The translations under genes and the position numbers were made by a program. DNA of 64,000 bases from positions 124,001 to 188,000 of the forward strand of contig JAEUKB010000097.1 in NCBI GenBank assembly GCA_016794365.1. Reading direction: 5' to 3'. Of the stretch, positions 26,002-34,986 are shown piece by piece; positions within the stretch are counted from its first letter, which is position 1; the number at the start of each line of letters is the position of its first letter. The DNA comes from Myxococcales bacterium. Its GTDB lineage: Bacteria; Myxococcota_A; Polyangia; Palsa-1104; JAEUJZ01. The notes under the pieces are model-generated. The model searched no databases, was not told the origin of the DNA, and saw nothing but the letters and a program-made list of their open reading frames with translations.

Positions 26002-27903
26002 ATGAGCGAAGCAGGCGCGGGGCCGAGTCGCCCGGCACAGCCCGAAGGAACGTCGAATCCAAACCCGCAGGACAAGCAGACCCAAGCAGGTCAAGGCCGC
26101 TTTTACGCCCTACAAGCTGCTGCCAAGGACAGGCTCAGGCGACTGCTCGCCACGGTGAAGCTGGTGTGGCACAGCTCGGCGCGGCTGACGCTCGGCCTGC
26201 TGGGGACGATGCTGCTTGGGGTGGCGCTGCCGCTCCTGGTCGCGTATGTGGGCAAGGCGCTGGTCGATGCGGTGGTGGCACATCAAAAAGAGCTGGCGCT
26301 GCGGCTGGTCGGGCTGGAGCTGGGGCTGATGGTGCTGACCTCGCTCCAGTTTCGGCTGTCCAACCTGCTGCGGATGCTGCTGGGCGCACGGCTTTCGGTC
26401 GATATCAACGTGCTGATCCTGAAAAAGGCGGTGTCGCTCGACCTCCAGCACTTTGAAGATCCGAAGTTTTATGACCAGCTGACCCGGGCGCGGCGGGAGG
26501 CATCGTCACGTCCGCTGGGCATGGTCGGGGATGTCCTTGCGCTGTGCCAAGGTCTGCTGACGCTGCTTGGCTATGTGGGCCTGCTGTGGTCGTTTAGCCC
26601 GCTGGCGGTGCTGGTGCTGCTGTTGGCAGCGCTTCCGGCGGCGGCAGGGGAGCTACGCTTTTCCAAGGCGGCGTTTCGGCTGCGCAACTTCCGCGCGCCG
26701 GAGACCAGGCGGCTGCACTACATCGAGTACATCCTGGGCAGCGATGAGCACGCCAAGGAAGTGATGGTGCTCGGGCTGGGAGACACGCTGCTGTCGCGCT
26801 ATCAGGCGCTCGGCGAGTCGCTGTACCAAGATGATCGCAAGCTGGCGATTGGACGCGCGACCTGGGGCTACCTGCTGTCGCTGCTGGCCACGCTGGCGTT
26901 CTATGGCTGCTACGCGGTGATTGTCGGGCTGGCGGTGGCGGGCACGCTGAGCCTGGGCAACATGACGCTGTATGTGGTGGCGTTTCGACAAGGTCAGCAG
27001 GCGTTCCAGACGACCTTGAGCAGCCTGGGCGGCATCTACGAGCACGATCTGTATATGTCGAACCTGTTCGACTTCCTGGCGATTCCGACCGTCCAGGCGC
27101 AAAAGAGGCTGGCCGCGACTGGGTCTAGACCACAGCGGAGCGGCATCGTGTTCGATCACGTCAGCTTCCAGTATCCCGGTGAGACGCGCTATGCGCTGCG
27201 CGATGTCAGCCTGACGATTCCCGCCGGTCAGAGCCTGGCCCTGGTCGGACACAACGGAGCCGGCAAGACCACGTTCATCAAGCTGCTGTGCGGGCTGTAT
27301 CAGCCGACGGAGGGGCGCATCTTGCTGGATGGCCAGGATCTGCGCACGCTGCCGCCCGAAGAAGTCCGCCGACGCATCGGTGTGGTGTTTCAGGACTTTG
27401 GTCAGTATCAGTTTTCGGTTCGCGACAACGTCGGCTTCGGCAGCATTGCGCACGGCGAAGACAAGGATCGGATCGGGCGGGCGCTGTCACGCGGCGGAGC
27501 GGATGAGTTCGTGGCGGCTTTGCCCGAAGGAATGGATGCACTGCTCGGGCGGTGGTTTCACAAAGGCGTGGAGCTTTCGGGCGGACAGTGGCAGCGCATC
27601 GCGCTGTCGCGGGCGTTTATGCGGGAAGAGGCCGACATCCTGGTGCTGGACGAACCGACGGCGGCGCTTGATGCCGAAGCGGAGCACAAGGTCTTTGAGC
27701 GCTTTCGCGAGCTGACGCAGGGCCGCACCGCCATCTTGATCTCGCATCGCTTCCCGACCGTGCGCATGGCCGACCGGATCGTGGTGCTGGAAGGCGGACC
27801 CGAAGGCGGTCACGTCGCAGAGCAAGGCACGCACAAGGAGCTGATCGATCAAGGAGGCCGCTACGCCGGTCTGTTCAAGCTCCAGGCGCAGGGCTATCTG
27901 TAA
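26002..27903 (+). CDS. ABC exporter, fused permease and ATPase
   Basis: The N-terminal part has about six membrane helices (LTLGLLGTMLLGVALPLLVAYVG; LAVLVLLLAALPAAAGELRF; YLLSLLATLAFYGCYAVIVGLAV) and the C-terminal part the nucleotide-binding domain: Walker A GHNGAGKTTF, Q-loop VVFQDFGQY, signature LSGGQWQRIALSRAF, Walker B ILVLDEPTAALD and H-loop ISHRF. This is a half-transporter of the exporter (MsbA/McjD-like) type that works as a homodimer in the inner membrane. ATG 26002 is chosen; a 24-base upstream extension lacks a ribosome-binding site. The N-terminus holds about 25 polar residues before the first helix. Substrate unknown; it is divergent from the HD-domain gene. Confidence 0.9.
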   Translation: MSEAGAGPSRPAQPEGTSNPNPQDKQTQAGQGRFYALQAAAKDRLRRLLATVKLVWHSSARLTLGLLGTMLLGVALPLLVAYVGKALVDAVVAHQKELALRLVGLELGLMVLTSLQFRLSNLLRMLLGARLSVDINVLILKKAVSLDLQHFEDPKFYDQLTRARREASSRPLGMVGDVLALCQGLLTLLGYVGLLWSFSPLAVLVLLLAALPAAAGELRFSKAAFRLRNFRAPETRRLHYIEYILGSDEHAKEVMVLGLGDTLLSRYQALGESLYQDDRKLAIGRATWGYLLSLLATLAFYGCYAVIVGLAVAGTLSLGNMTLYVVAFRQGQQAFQTTLSSLGGIYEHDLYMSNLFDFLAIPTVQAQKRLAATGSRPQRSGIVFDHVSFQYPGETRYALRDVSLTIPAGQSLALVGHNGAGKTTFIKLLCGLYQPTEGRILLDGQDLRTLPPEEVRRRIGVVFQDFGQYQFSVRDNVGFGSIAHGEDKDRIGRALSRGGADEFVAALPEGMDALLGRWFHKGVELSGGQWQRIALSRAFMREEADILVLDEPTAALDAEAEHKVFERFRELTQGRTAILISHRFPTVRMADRIVVLEGGPEGGHVAEQGTHKELIDQGGRYAGLFKLQAQGYL

Positions 27904-27918
27904 GGCATCGCGGCGCGA

Positions 27919-28386
27919 TCACCACAGCGTCGGCTTGACGACCATCAGCACCACGGTGGCGACCGCTGCCAAGAAGGCGGGAAAGCCAAGCAGCTGCCAC
28001 GTTTTGTGGGCCCGATGATAGGCGGGATCGAGGGGCTGACCGGTCTGCACGGCCTTTTGTGACAGTCGCCGCATCTGGATTTGCAGGGCCGCAGCCCACA
28101 GCCACAGCAGTCCGGCCAGCAGATACAGCGCAAAGGCGGCCACCAGCCACGAGGTGTGCCACGGCAGCCGCAACAGCGACACCATCGCGAGCCCAGTTAC
28201 CGGCATCACGACGCCCGAAGACACCGTGAAGATCCAGTCGGCGCGGACGATCTCCTGGTCGCAGAAGGCCATGATCTGCGGGTCGCGGCTGGCATAGGCG
28301 CGCAGCTTGTAATAGGCGCTGCCCAGCCCGGTGCCCAGATACAGCATCGCGAACAAGACATGCGTGGCTTTGAGCCAGAACCACAT
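27919..28386 (-). CDS. DUF2269-family integral membrane protein
   Basis: Four hydrophobic helices and the motifs FWLKATHVLFAMLYLGTGLG near the N-terminus, ADWIFTVSSGVVMPVTG and KTWQLLGFPAF match the DUF2269 family of small membrane proteins (about 150 residues). The initial His in KATHVL is conserved and could ligate haem, by analogy with related CopD-like/DUF2269 proteins, but this is inference. It begins directly after the stop of the DoxX-like gene, with no gap, so both are translated from one message. Confidence 0.75.
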   Translation of the reverse strand: MWFWLKATHVLFAMLYLGTGLGSAYYKLRAYASRDPQIMAFCDQEIVRADWIFTVSSGVVMPVTGLAMVSLLRLPWHTSWLVAAFALYLLAGLLWLWAAALQIQMRRLSQKAVQTGQPLDPAYHRAHKTWQLLGFPAFLAAVATVVLMVVKPTLW

Positions 28387-29082
28387 CTACATGCGCCTCG
28401 CGAGCCAGGTTCCGACCAAGATCGGCAGGTTTTTCAGAAACGGCCCAAAGGGATGGACGTAGAGCGAAGGCTCGAGCAGACCGACGAGCAGCGGCAGCAC
28501 AATCAGCGCCAGCACTTGCGCGGACAGCAGCAGGCGACGCGGGGCTCCGGTCAGCACGAGCGCCAAGATCCCCGACGCGATCTGACAGACGCCGAGCGCA
28601 CCGACCATCACGCGCGGTGAGATCGACACGATGCCGATGCGCGGAACCATCGACAGCTCGATCTGCTGCTGAAACAAAAGCTTTGGGAACAGACCCTCGG
28701 TGAGCCAGACCAGGGCCATGGCGATGCGCAGCCAGCGCCGGGTTTCGTCGGACCAGCCGCCTTCTCGCTGCACCCGATCGATCAGGAGCAAGACGGCCAG
28801 GATCTGAAGGTTCTTGGACAGCATCCCAAAGGGACTCGCCAAAAGCAGCGGCTCGTGGACGGCCAGCACCAGGGTAAACGTCAGGATCATCCCGACTTGC
28901 AGCAGCGTCAGCCAGCGCCGAGGACGCAGCGACCACACGACGATGCCCAGGACCAGTTCCAGCGCACAGGTCAGCGGCATCAGCCAGGTGGGAAGACCGA
29001 GCGCGGTCAGATACGACGCCCCGACCTGGCGATAATACGGATGCCCGACGCCCAGGGCAGTCAGCAGCCAGACCAGCGCCAC
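28387..29082 (-). CDS. DoxX-like membrane protein with duplicated four-helix unit
   Basis: The protein contains two related halves: an N-terminal one and a second beginning SDETRRWLRIAMALVWLTEG with FPKL. Each has hydrophobic helices typical of the DoxX/DoxD-like family. The annotated start is GTG 29082. In the same frame upstream the sequence PDETWLRISVALVWLL is close to the start of the second half, so the protein really begins before 29082, but no ATG, GTG or TTG is present in frame between 29083 and about 29130. A non-standard start or a small sequence error is possible. It is operonic with the DUF2269 gene. Confidence 0.65.
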   Translation of the reverse strand: MALVWLLTALGVGHPYYRQVGASYLTALGLPTWLMPLTCALELVLGIVVWSLRPRRWLTLLQVGMILTFTLVLAVHEPLLLASPFGMLSKNLQILAVLLLIDRVQREGGWSDETRRWLRIAMALVWLTEGLFPKLLFQQQIELSMVPRIGIVSISPRVMVGALGVCQIASGILALVLTGAPRRLLLSAQVLALIVLPLLVGLLEPSLYVHPFGPFLKNLPILVGTWLARRM

Positions 29083-29228
29083 CGAGATGCGCAGCCAGGT
29101 CTCATCAGGTAGACGCAGCGGGAAGGGAAGATGGGGCCGGATAAGACCACTAGACCACCTTTTGGCGGTCCATAAAAGTGGCAGCGCAGAGCGACGGGGA
29201 ACGAGCGGAAGGTCGGGACGGGCGGCAG

Positions 29229-30581
29229 CTAGAACGAGTCGTAGGGAACGACCTCGAACTCGGCGTCACGCAGACCGGGCAGCTTCTGAAGCGAAGGCAG
29301 CACCGAGTCCGCTGTCGCCACAATGGTGATGAGCAGATCGTCGGGCAGCAGCCAGGTCTTCATCGCCTGCTCAATGTCTGACGCTGAGACACCTGCGACG
29401 CGCGCTGGATAGGTCTTTTCGTGGTCGAGCGGCATGTCGCAGACCTGAAGCCGGGTGCGCAGGCCCAGGCGATCATCTGCCGTCTGCACGGTGAAGGCAT
29501 GGCTCTTTTGCAGATAGCTACGGATGAAGTCCAGCTCGCCGGGACGCAGGCCCTTTTCGGCCCACTCTTCGTACAGTCGCAGCACCAGCTCGACGGTTTC
29601 CGCCGTCTGTTCCGCCGATGGAAAGACGTGAGCATACAGCGAGCGCTGACCGCGTCCGTTGCCCAGCCGTGCCGACGCGCCGTAGGACAGGCCGCGCTTG
29701 ACGCGCACTTCATCCATCAGCCGCGCGGTAAAGGTTCCACCAAAGGCAACCGTCGAGACATGCAGCGGCAGCCAGCTGGGATCCTTCCAGTGCGGTGCAA
29801 GCTGACCGATGAGGATCTGCGACTGGGTGCGCTCGGGCTTATCGACGATCAAGACCCGTCGGCCCTTGCGCTGTGGCGGGGACGGAATCGGCTCATCGCG
29901 ACGCGGACCGGCGGGAATCTGGGCAAAGTGCTGTCGCAGCAGGTGTTCCACTTCCGGCTGCGAGATCGCGCCCGCAGCCCCGGCAATCATGTTTCCTGTG
30001 ACGATGTGATGACGATGCCAAGCGTGTGCGCCATCGAGATCGAGCGCCTGCGTGCTCTCCTCAGTCCCGGCAACGGGCCGACCGTAAGGCGTTTCCCCGT
30101 AGAGTTCGCGACTGAAAAAGCGATGCAGCAGCCCACTGTCGTCGTCGCGAAGATCATCCAGGTTCGCCAACAGCTCCCGGCGCAGCCGCTCGGACTCATC
30201 ACCGGGATAGGTCGGTCGCTGGACCACGTCGGCCAAGATCTCGACCGCGCGCTCGAAGTGTTCGCGCAGGGACGTGATCTCGTACAAGACCTGATCGTGC
30301 CAGCAGACAATCGATAGACCCGCGCCGAGCCCGTCGAGTGTCTCGTCAATCTGGGCGCGCGACCGTGAGCCCGCACCACGCCGCTGTAGCTCGCTGGCGA
30401 AGTTACACAGGCCCATCTGCGCAGGTCCGCCCGACGCAGCCGTTCCTTGTGCCGTCTGATCGGATGTCGAGCCAACCCGCAGGGTAAGCTGAAGGCGGCA
30501 CAGTGGCAGGTCGTGGTTTTCTTCCAGAATCAGCCCGTCGATGAGTGTGCTCACGTCCGATGCAGTCTGTGTGGTGGTCAT
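29229..30581 (-). CDS. M16-family peptidase subunit without zinc motif
   Basis: ATG 30581 has GAGGAG eight bases upstream; the two further starts are too close or too far. This is an insulinase-like protein of about 450 residues. The zinc motif HxxEH is replaced by a Cys/Asn-containing segment (MGLCNFASELQRRG), while the C-terminal half has FGGTFTARLMDEVRVKRGLSYGA with the Arg/Tyr pair that closes the active site. That division of labour is the rule for two-chain M16 proteases, in which one subunit carries zinc and the other the R/Y pair. It follows its zinc partner after 13 bases. Confidence 0.88.
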   Translation of the reverse strand: MTTTQTASDVSTLIDGLILEENHDLPLCRLQLTLRVGSTSDQTAQGTAASGGPAQMGLCNFASELQRRGAGSRSRAQIDETLDGLGAGLSIVCWHDQVLYEITSLREHFERAVEILADVVQRPTYPGDESERLRRELLANLDDLRDDDSGLLHRFFSRELYGETPYGRPVAGTEESTQALDLDGAHAWHRHHIVTGNMIAGAAGAISQPEVEHLLRQHFAQIPAGPRRDEPIPSPPQRKGRRVLIVDKPERTQSQILIGQLAPHWKDPSWLPLHVSTVAFGGTFTARLMDEVRVKRGLSYGASARLGNGRGQRSLYAHVFPSAEQTAETVELVLRLYEEWAEKGLRPGELDFIRSYLQKSHAFTVQTADDRLGLRTRLQVCDMPLDHEKTYPARVAGVSASDIEQAMKTWLLPDDLLITIVATADSVLPSLQKLPGLRDAEFEVVPYDSF

Positions 30582-30594
30582 GCTCATCGCTCCT

Positions 30595-31932
30595 CTACGC
30601 CTCTGACTCTTCGTCGCCGTCTGCTTCATCTTCGTCGATCGGTTCACCGCTGGGTTCGGCGATGACGACGGTGCGCTGCTCCGGTCGTAGATAACGCTGC
30701 GCCACAGCGTGAAGCTCTTCGACGGTAATGGACCGCAGGATCTGCGGCACGCGCCACAGCTCTCGATAGTCACCGAGCGTGGTCTGCGACTCCCCCAAAG
30801 AGGACGCCTTGCCGTGCGCGGTCTTGAGCGACAGATAGAAACTCGTCAGGGTTCGCGCGCGCGCTCGCTCAAGCTGTTCTAGCGTCGGACCGTGCGCCAC
30901 AAAGTGCGCGATGTGCTGATCAAACAGGGCCAAGCCTTCGTCGGCGCTGTGACCGCGATGCAGCGACGCGGCAATCTCCCACAAGCCGGGATCACGGAAC
31001 GGCGTCACCGAGCCACCGAGCGAGGAAAAGATCTCTTTTTCGATCACCAGATCGCGATAAATCGGCGACGACGCACTGCCAATCAGGATCTCGCCCAGCA
31101 GCTCCAGGCGAATGTGATCGGGATCGTGCTGCGCCGGAGACTTGTAGCCCATCAGGATCTTGTCCGTCAGGACCGGCTTGCGAAAGCGCACCACTCGCTG
31201 CTCGGTCTGTGGGGGCTCGACAATCGACGCGGGGGCCGGAATCGTCTGCGCCGCGATGCCGCCGTAGTGCTTCCCGATCAGCTCGAGGGTCTGCGCTTCA
31301 TCAATGTCACCGGCCACCACGACCGTCGCATTGTTTGGCGCGTAATAAGTCCGATAAAAGCTGACGCAGTCATCGAGGTTGAGGTTGCGAATGTCCTGCA
31401 TCCAGCCAATCGTCGGCCAGTGATACGGATGCGTCGTGAACGCGAGCCGGAACAGCTCTTCGCTCATGAAGCCATCGACATCGTCATCGACGCGCATCTG
31501 TCGTTCCGAGATGACCACGCCGCGCTCGGTTTCGACTTGACGCTCGCGCACCAGCAGGTTCTGCATCCGCTCAGACTCGAGGCTGACCGCCAGGGCCAGC
31601 TCGCTCGCGGGAAGGTCATCTTGGTAGTACGTCCAGTCCACCCAGGTCGCTGCGTTGGTGCCGCCGCCCGCCAGCTCGAAGCGCCGGTCGAACTCACCGT
31701 GTGGCAGGTTCTGCGTCTCGTTGAACATCAGGTGCTCAAACAAGTGCGCAATCCCAGTCTTGCCTTGCCGTTCATGCCGCGAGCCGACGGAAAACCAGGT
31801 CTGATAAGCAAACACTGGTGCCGACGGATCCCGAAGCAAGAGCACCTTGAGTCCGTTTGGAAGCTGATAAAGACGCGAGACGAGCCCGCCTTCGCCAAAC
31901 GGCTGTTCCGACACAAGCGTTACATCGGTCAT
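30595..31932 (-). CDS. M16-family zinc peptidase subunit
   Basis: ATG 31932 (MTDVTLVSEQPFGEG) is preferred; the longer frame to 32016 overlaps the promoter of the divergent amidase. The N-terminal half has the zinc motif HLFEH in KTGIAHLFEHLMFNETQ (about residue 55) and the distal glutamate region (LAVSLESERMQNLL, ERGVVISER), the pattern of pitrilysin/insulinase peptidases. The C-terminal half lacks the R/Y pair of the other subunit. The acidic tail (DEDEADGDEESEA) is unusual. With the following gene it makes a probable heterodimeric protease that cleaves short peptides; no signal peptide is visible, so it would act in the cytoplasm. Confidence 0.92.
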   Translation of the reverse strand: MTDVTLVSEQPFGEGGLVSRLYQLPNGLKVLLLRDPSAPVFAYQTWFSVGSRHERQGKTGIAHLFEHLMFNETQNLPHGEFDRRFELAGGGTNAATWVDWTYYQDDLPASELALAVSLESERMQNLLVRERQVETERGVVISERQMRVDDDVDGFMSEELFRLAFTTHPYHWPTIGWMQDIRNLNLDDCVSFYRTYYAPNNATVVVAGDIDEAQTLELIGKHYGGIAAQTIPAPASIVEPPQTEQRVVRFRKPVLTDKILMGYKSPAQHDPDHIRLELLGEILIGSASSPIYRDLVIEKEIFSSLGGSVTPFRDPGLWEIAASLHRGHSADEGLALFDQHIAHFVAHGPTLEQLERARARTLTSFYLSLKTAHGKASSLGESQTTLGDYRELWRVPQILRSITVEELHAVAQRYLRPEQRTVVIAEPSGEPIDEDEADGDEESEA

Positions 31933-32033
31933 CGGGGTCGAAGTCCTCGTGAAGTTAGCTTGCTGGGTGTACCCCTCGACGGGCCTACTGTCAAAGAAGA
32001 AACAGTGGCGCCGCACCGAGTGCGATATCCTGC

Positions 32034-33608
32034 ATGGCTATGAAGCTACACGAGCTAGATGCCACTGCGCTCCTCGCGGCACTTCGCACAGGCGAAACTT
32101 CGTCGCTGGAGATCGTTGACGCGCTCATCGCCAGGCGTCGCGCCATCGGAGAGCAAGTATCAGCCATCGTGCTGCCGCTCGATGACAGCGCCCGCAAAGC
32201 CGCCGTGGCCGCCGATGCAGCCCGTCGCAAAGGCGAGAGCCTGGGTCCGCTTCACGGCCTGCCCATCACCATCAAGGACAACTTCGAGGTCATCGGCACA
32301 CCTGCGACGCTCGGTGTCGAAAGTCGGCGCAACCATCACAGCAACAAAGACGCAGTGACCGTCGCTGCGCTCAGGCATGCGGGCTGTGTCGTGCTCGGCA
32401 AGACCAACATCCCACAGCTTCTGCTCGTTCAGGAAAGCGACAACGTCATCTACGGGACGACCAAGAACCCATGGAATCGAGGCCGCAGCCCCGGCGGATC
32501 GTCGGGCGGCGAAGGGGCAGCGATCGCCACTGGACAGTCACCGCTTGGGCTGGGATCGGACATCGGCGGATCGATTCGCATTCCCGCCCACTTTTGCGGC
32601 ATCACCGGACTGAAGCCCACCGTCGATCGCTGGTCTACGCGCGGCATGCTAGGCGGCATCGATGGTCAAGAAGTCGTACGCGCAGCGTCGGGACCCATGG
32701 CACGTAGCGTCCGCGACCTAAGCCTTGTGATGACGGCGCTCGATCCAAGCTGGCAGGCGCGACGCGATCCAGCGGTGTTTCCTCTGCGAGTCGAAGATCC
32801 GAGCCAAATCTCGCTCAAAGGGCTGCGAATTGGCTGGTACTGCGACGATGGATTTATGTCGCCCTGCCCGTCCATCGTGCGTGCTGTCTCGCGCGCCAAG
32901 TCGGTGCTGCAAGCGGCGGGCGCACACCTAGTCGATTATCGGCCCGTGTCACCGCACGAGCTGCTCTATCTGTGGATGGCGGTGATCACCAGTGATGCGG
33001 CGGTGACGCTCCAGCGACAGCTTGCCAATGAACAGGTCTGTAAACAGCTTCTTCCGACGCTGCAAGCGGCGCGTCTGCCTGATCTGCTCAAGCCTGTGGT
33101 GGCGCGACTGCTGGCGATCAAGGGCGATGCGCGGCTGGCTCGTCTGCTCAAGTCGCTGGGACGCAAGCCCGTCGAGGAGCTGTGGCGACTGACTGCCGAG
33201 CGAACCCAGCTGCGACGCAGCGAGCTGGATGCCTGGAACGAAGCGAACGTCGATGCGGTGATCTGTCCGCCCCACGTCTTGCCTGCGATGCAGCTCGGCT
33301 CGTCGGGAGATCTGACGCTGACCCTGTCCTATATGTTCCGTTATGTGATGCTGAACTTCCCCGCCGGGGTCGTGCCAGTGACGAAAGTAGAGCCGAGCGA
33401 GACAAGCTGGATCGGACCGCTCCCGCAAGACGGAATCGCTAGGCGCTGCGCCGAAGTGGTCCGTGGCAGCGAAGGTCTGCCCGTCGGTGTTCAAGTCGTC
33501 GCGCGTCCTTATCGTGAAGAAGTCGCACTCGCGGTGATGGCTGCCATCGAAGCCGGCGTCCAGAGCGATGCCGGTTATCCGAAGACGCCGCTTGATCCCG
33601 TACGCTGA
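32034..33608 (+). CDS. Amidase (amidase-signature family)
   Basis: The 524 residues contain the full amidase signature: the catalytic Lys in PITIKDNFEVIG, GSSGGEGAAIATG for the first Ser, and LGSDIGGSIRIPAHFCGI for the second Ser. The order and spacing are those of the Ser-Ser-Lys family, which hydrolyses fatty acid, aryl or aliphatic amides. A C-terminal extension with ELWRLTAERTQLRRSELDAWNE resembles the fatty-acid-amide-hydrolase type. ATG 32034 (MAMKLHELDA) is preceded by only a weak ribosome-binding site. It is divergent from the M16 pair, 101 bases apart. Substrate unknown. Confidence 0.9.
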   Translation: MAMKLHELDATALLAALRTGETSSLEIVDALIARRRAIGEQVSAIVLPLDDSARKAAVAADAARRKGESLGPLHGLPITIKDNFEVIGTPATLGVESRRNHHSNKDAVTVAALRHAGCVVLGKTNIPQLLLVQESDNVIYGTTKNPWNRGRSPGGSSGGEGAAIATGQSPLGLGSDIGGSIRIPAHFCGITGLKPTVDRWSTRGMLGGIDGQEVVRAASGPMARSVRDLSLVMTALDPSWQARRDPAVFPLRVEDPSQISLKGLRIGWYCDDGFMSPCPSIVRAVSRAKSVLQAAGAHLVDYRPVSPHELLYLWMAVITSDAAVTLQRQLANEQVCKQLLPTLQAARLPDLLKPVVARLLAIKGDARLARLLKSLGRKPVEELWRLTAERTQLRRSELDAWNEANVDAVICPPHVLPAMQLGSSGDLTLTLSYMFRYVMLNFPAGVVPVTKVEPSETSWIGPLPQDGIARRCAEVVRGSEGLPVGVQVVARPYREEVALAVMAAIEAGVQSDAGYPKTPLDPVR

Positions 33609-33655
33609 CCGTTCCCAGCAGGTGGCCGCGTAGCAAGAAGTGCTATAAGCCCGGC

Positions 33656-34351
33656 ATGCAATCCGCTAGTCACGATCCCACGTCTACCAAAGTTGATGCC
33701 GCGCTCGCTGCCGCCGAGCGTCGTCATTCCAAAGATCCCGAGCGCGCCGAGCTGATCGCCCGCGCCCGTCGCTTCAAAGCAAGCTGGATTGAGCTGGCCG
33801 AAGCCCTGTCCTCGTGCCAAAAGAGCCAGCGCTACACCGAGTGGGGCTACGTTTCCTTCGAGGAGTACTATCGCAAGGAGCTTCACCTAAAGACCGCGAC
33901 GGTGAACAAGCTGGTCGGCTCGTATGCGTTTCTGCGTCGCAGCGCCCCCGAAGTGCTGGATCGAGACGGACTCAGCGAGCCAATTCCCAGCGTCGAGAGC
34001 ATCGACTTTCTGCGTCGCGCCGAAGAGGTCATCGAGAGCGGCCAAGCGCCCAGTGATCTCCTGTCGGAAGTGCGGCGCGCGGTGTTCGATGACAGCCTGA
34101 GCCTGGGCAAGCTCAACCGTCAGTTCAAAGAGTCGCTGTTTCCATCTGATGCCGAGCTGGAGCAGCGCAAGCGTCGCAAAGAGCTGATCCGCTTGGTGGC
34201 AAAGCTCGTCGAGATGCTGGAAAGCGTGCGCGATTCCGTTCCCGATGCGGTGATCAGCGAAGCCGAGCATGCGCTGCGTGCGCTGTCGGAAGTGCTTCCC
34301 AAAGAAGAGGAAGAAGCCAAGGAAGCTGCCGCGCCTGAAACGCTGCAATAA
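33656..34351 (+). CDS. Helical protein of unknown function, possibly nucleic-acid-related
   Basis: The 231 residues are mostly charged helices: ELIARARRFKASWIELAEAL, GYVSFEEYYRKELHLKTATV (helix-turn-helix-like), LRRAEEVIESGQAPSDLLSE, and an acidic C-terminus (EEEEAKEAAAP). The middle resembles the ParB/KorB-like alpha-helical DNA-binding segment seen in unrelated myxobacterial proteins, but I cannot name the family. It lies between the amidase and the Fur-controlled operon, on the same strand as both, with 47 and 90 bases of spacing. Confidence 0.5.
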   Translation: MQSASHDPTSTKVDAALAAAERRHSKDPERAELIARARRFKASWIELAEALSSCQKSQRYTEWGYVSFEEYYRKELHLKTATVNKLVGSYAFLRRSAPEVLDRDGLSEPIPSVESIDFLRRAEEVIESGQAPSDLLSEVRRAVFDDSLSLGKLNRQFKESLFPSDAELEQRKRRKELIRLVAKLVEMLESVRDSVPDAVISEAEHALRALSEVLPKEEEEAKEAAAPETLQ

Positions 34352-34395
34352 CAAACCCTTGCGCCACTGGCTGGCGTTTTCCGTGGCGAACCATC

Positions 34396-34423
34396 TTGAT
34401 TTTGCGAATCATTCGCATATATT
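34396..34423 (+). promoter_or_regulatory. Promoter with Fur-type operator for the small Cys protein operon
   Basis: TTGATT (34396-34401) and TATATT (34418-34423) form a promoter with 16-base spacing. Between them the perfect 7-1-7 palindrome TGCGAATCATTCGCA (34403-34417) sits where a repressor would block polymerase. The same pattern, with different centre bases, occurs before the fur-family gene at 35434-35450. AGGAGG at 34430-34435 precedes ATG 34442 by six bases. Confidence 0.7.
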
Positions 34424-34441
34424 CAGATCAGGAGGCTCGCC

Positions 34442-34672
34442 ATGTCCGATTCCAAAACGTGTCGTCATCAAACGCTCGCCCACAGTCGCTTTGCCCAAGT
34501 TCAGCGCTGCTTGGACTGCGGCTGCATCTCTCTTCACGTTGGCTCGATCACAATGCGACTGGATGAAAATGCGCTGGAAGGACTCAGCGAGCTGCTGAGC
34601 GAAGCGGTATCGACCCTTCACTTCCGCAAAGGAATCGTCCTGACCAGTGATCAACCACGAGGGCTGGCATGA
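34442..34672 (+). CDS. Small Cys/His protein under Fur-type control
   Basis: The 76 residues carry KTCRHQTLAHSRF and VQRCLDCGCISLHVGSITMRLDENAL, that is, a Cys-His-His arrangement followed by Cys-x2-Cys-x-Cys. That is enough to bind a metal ion. Related short proteins with a CLDCG motif occur beside metal regulators in several bacteria; their role is not known to me. It sits directly behind a promoter with the Fur-type palindrome, so it should be expressed when the metal is scarce. The next gene starts with an ATGA overlap. Confidence 0.65.
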   Translation: MSDSKTCRHQTLAHSRFAQVQRCLDCGCISLHVGSITMRLDENALEGLSELLSEAVSTLHFRKGIVLTSDQPRGLA

Positions 34673-34986
34673 TCTCGCGCGCGCAGGTGTGCCGTCATGT
34701 CGAGCACCTGCGAGCTTGGTTTTTCGTCGCTGCGGTGCTGGGAATGATCGGCTTTGTCGCTTCTTTGATGGCGATGATCTTGCTGATCATTCCGTACCAG
34801 ACAGCGCTGGGTTCGATCGGACTCTCTCTGGTTCTGTACGTGCTTGCGATCTACGTTGGCGGACTTGCAGACAGTGCGATCGGAGCCAGCATGACACCGA
34901 TTCCCAGAGCACAAAGGAATCGGAATAGGAATCAGGTCACAGCGTCGGTCGTACGACACTCCTTACAGACTCCGAGCAGCTCGTGA
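34669..34986 (+). CDS. Small membrane protein coupled to the Cys protein
   Basis: The start ATG overlaps the upstream stop (ATGA), so translation is coupled. The 105 residues have two hydrophobic helices (WFFVAAVLGMIGFVASLMAMILL; IGLSLVLYVLAIYVGGLAD) and a polar C-terminus. The last 18 residues overlap the 3' end of the convergent fur-type gene. I do not recognise it; its Fur-type promoter and coupling to a metal-binding-like protein suggest a role in metal homeostasis. Confidence 0.55.
   Translation: MISRAQVCRHVEHLRAWFFVAAVLGMIGFVASLMAMILLIIPYQTALGSIGLSLVLYVLAIYVGGLADSAIGASMTPIPRAQRNRNRNQVTASVVRHSLQTPSSS

Noticed and set aside
30892..32043. 383-residue + frame
   Set aside because: Antisense to the M16 zinc peptidase subunit, which has the HxxEH motif.
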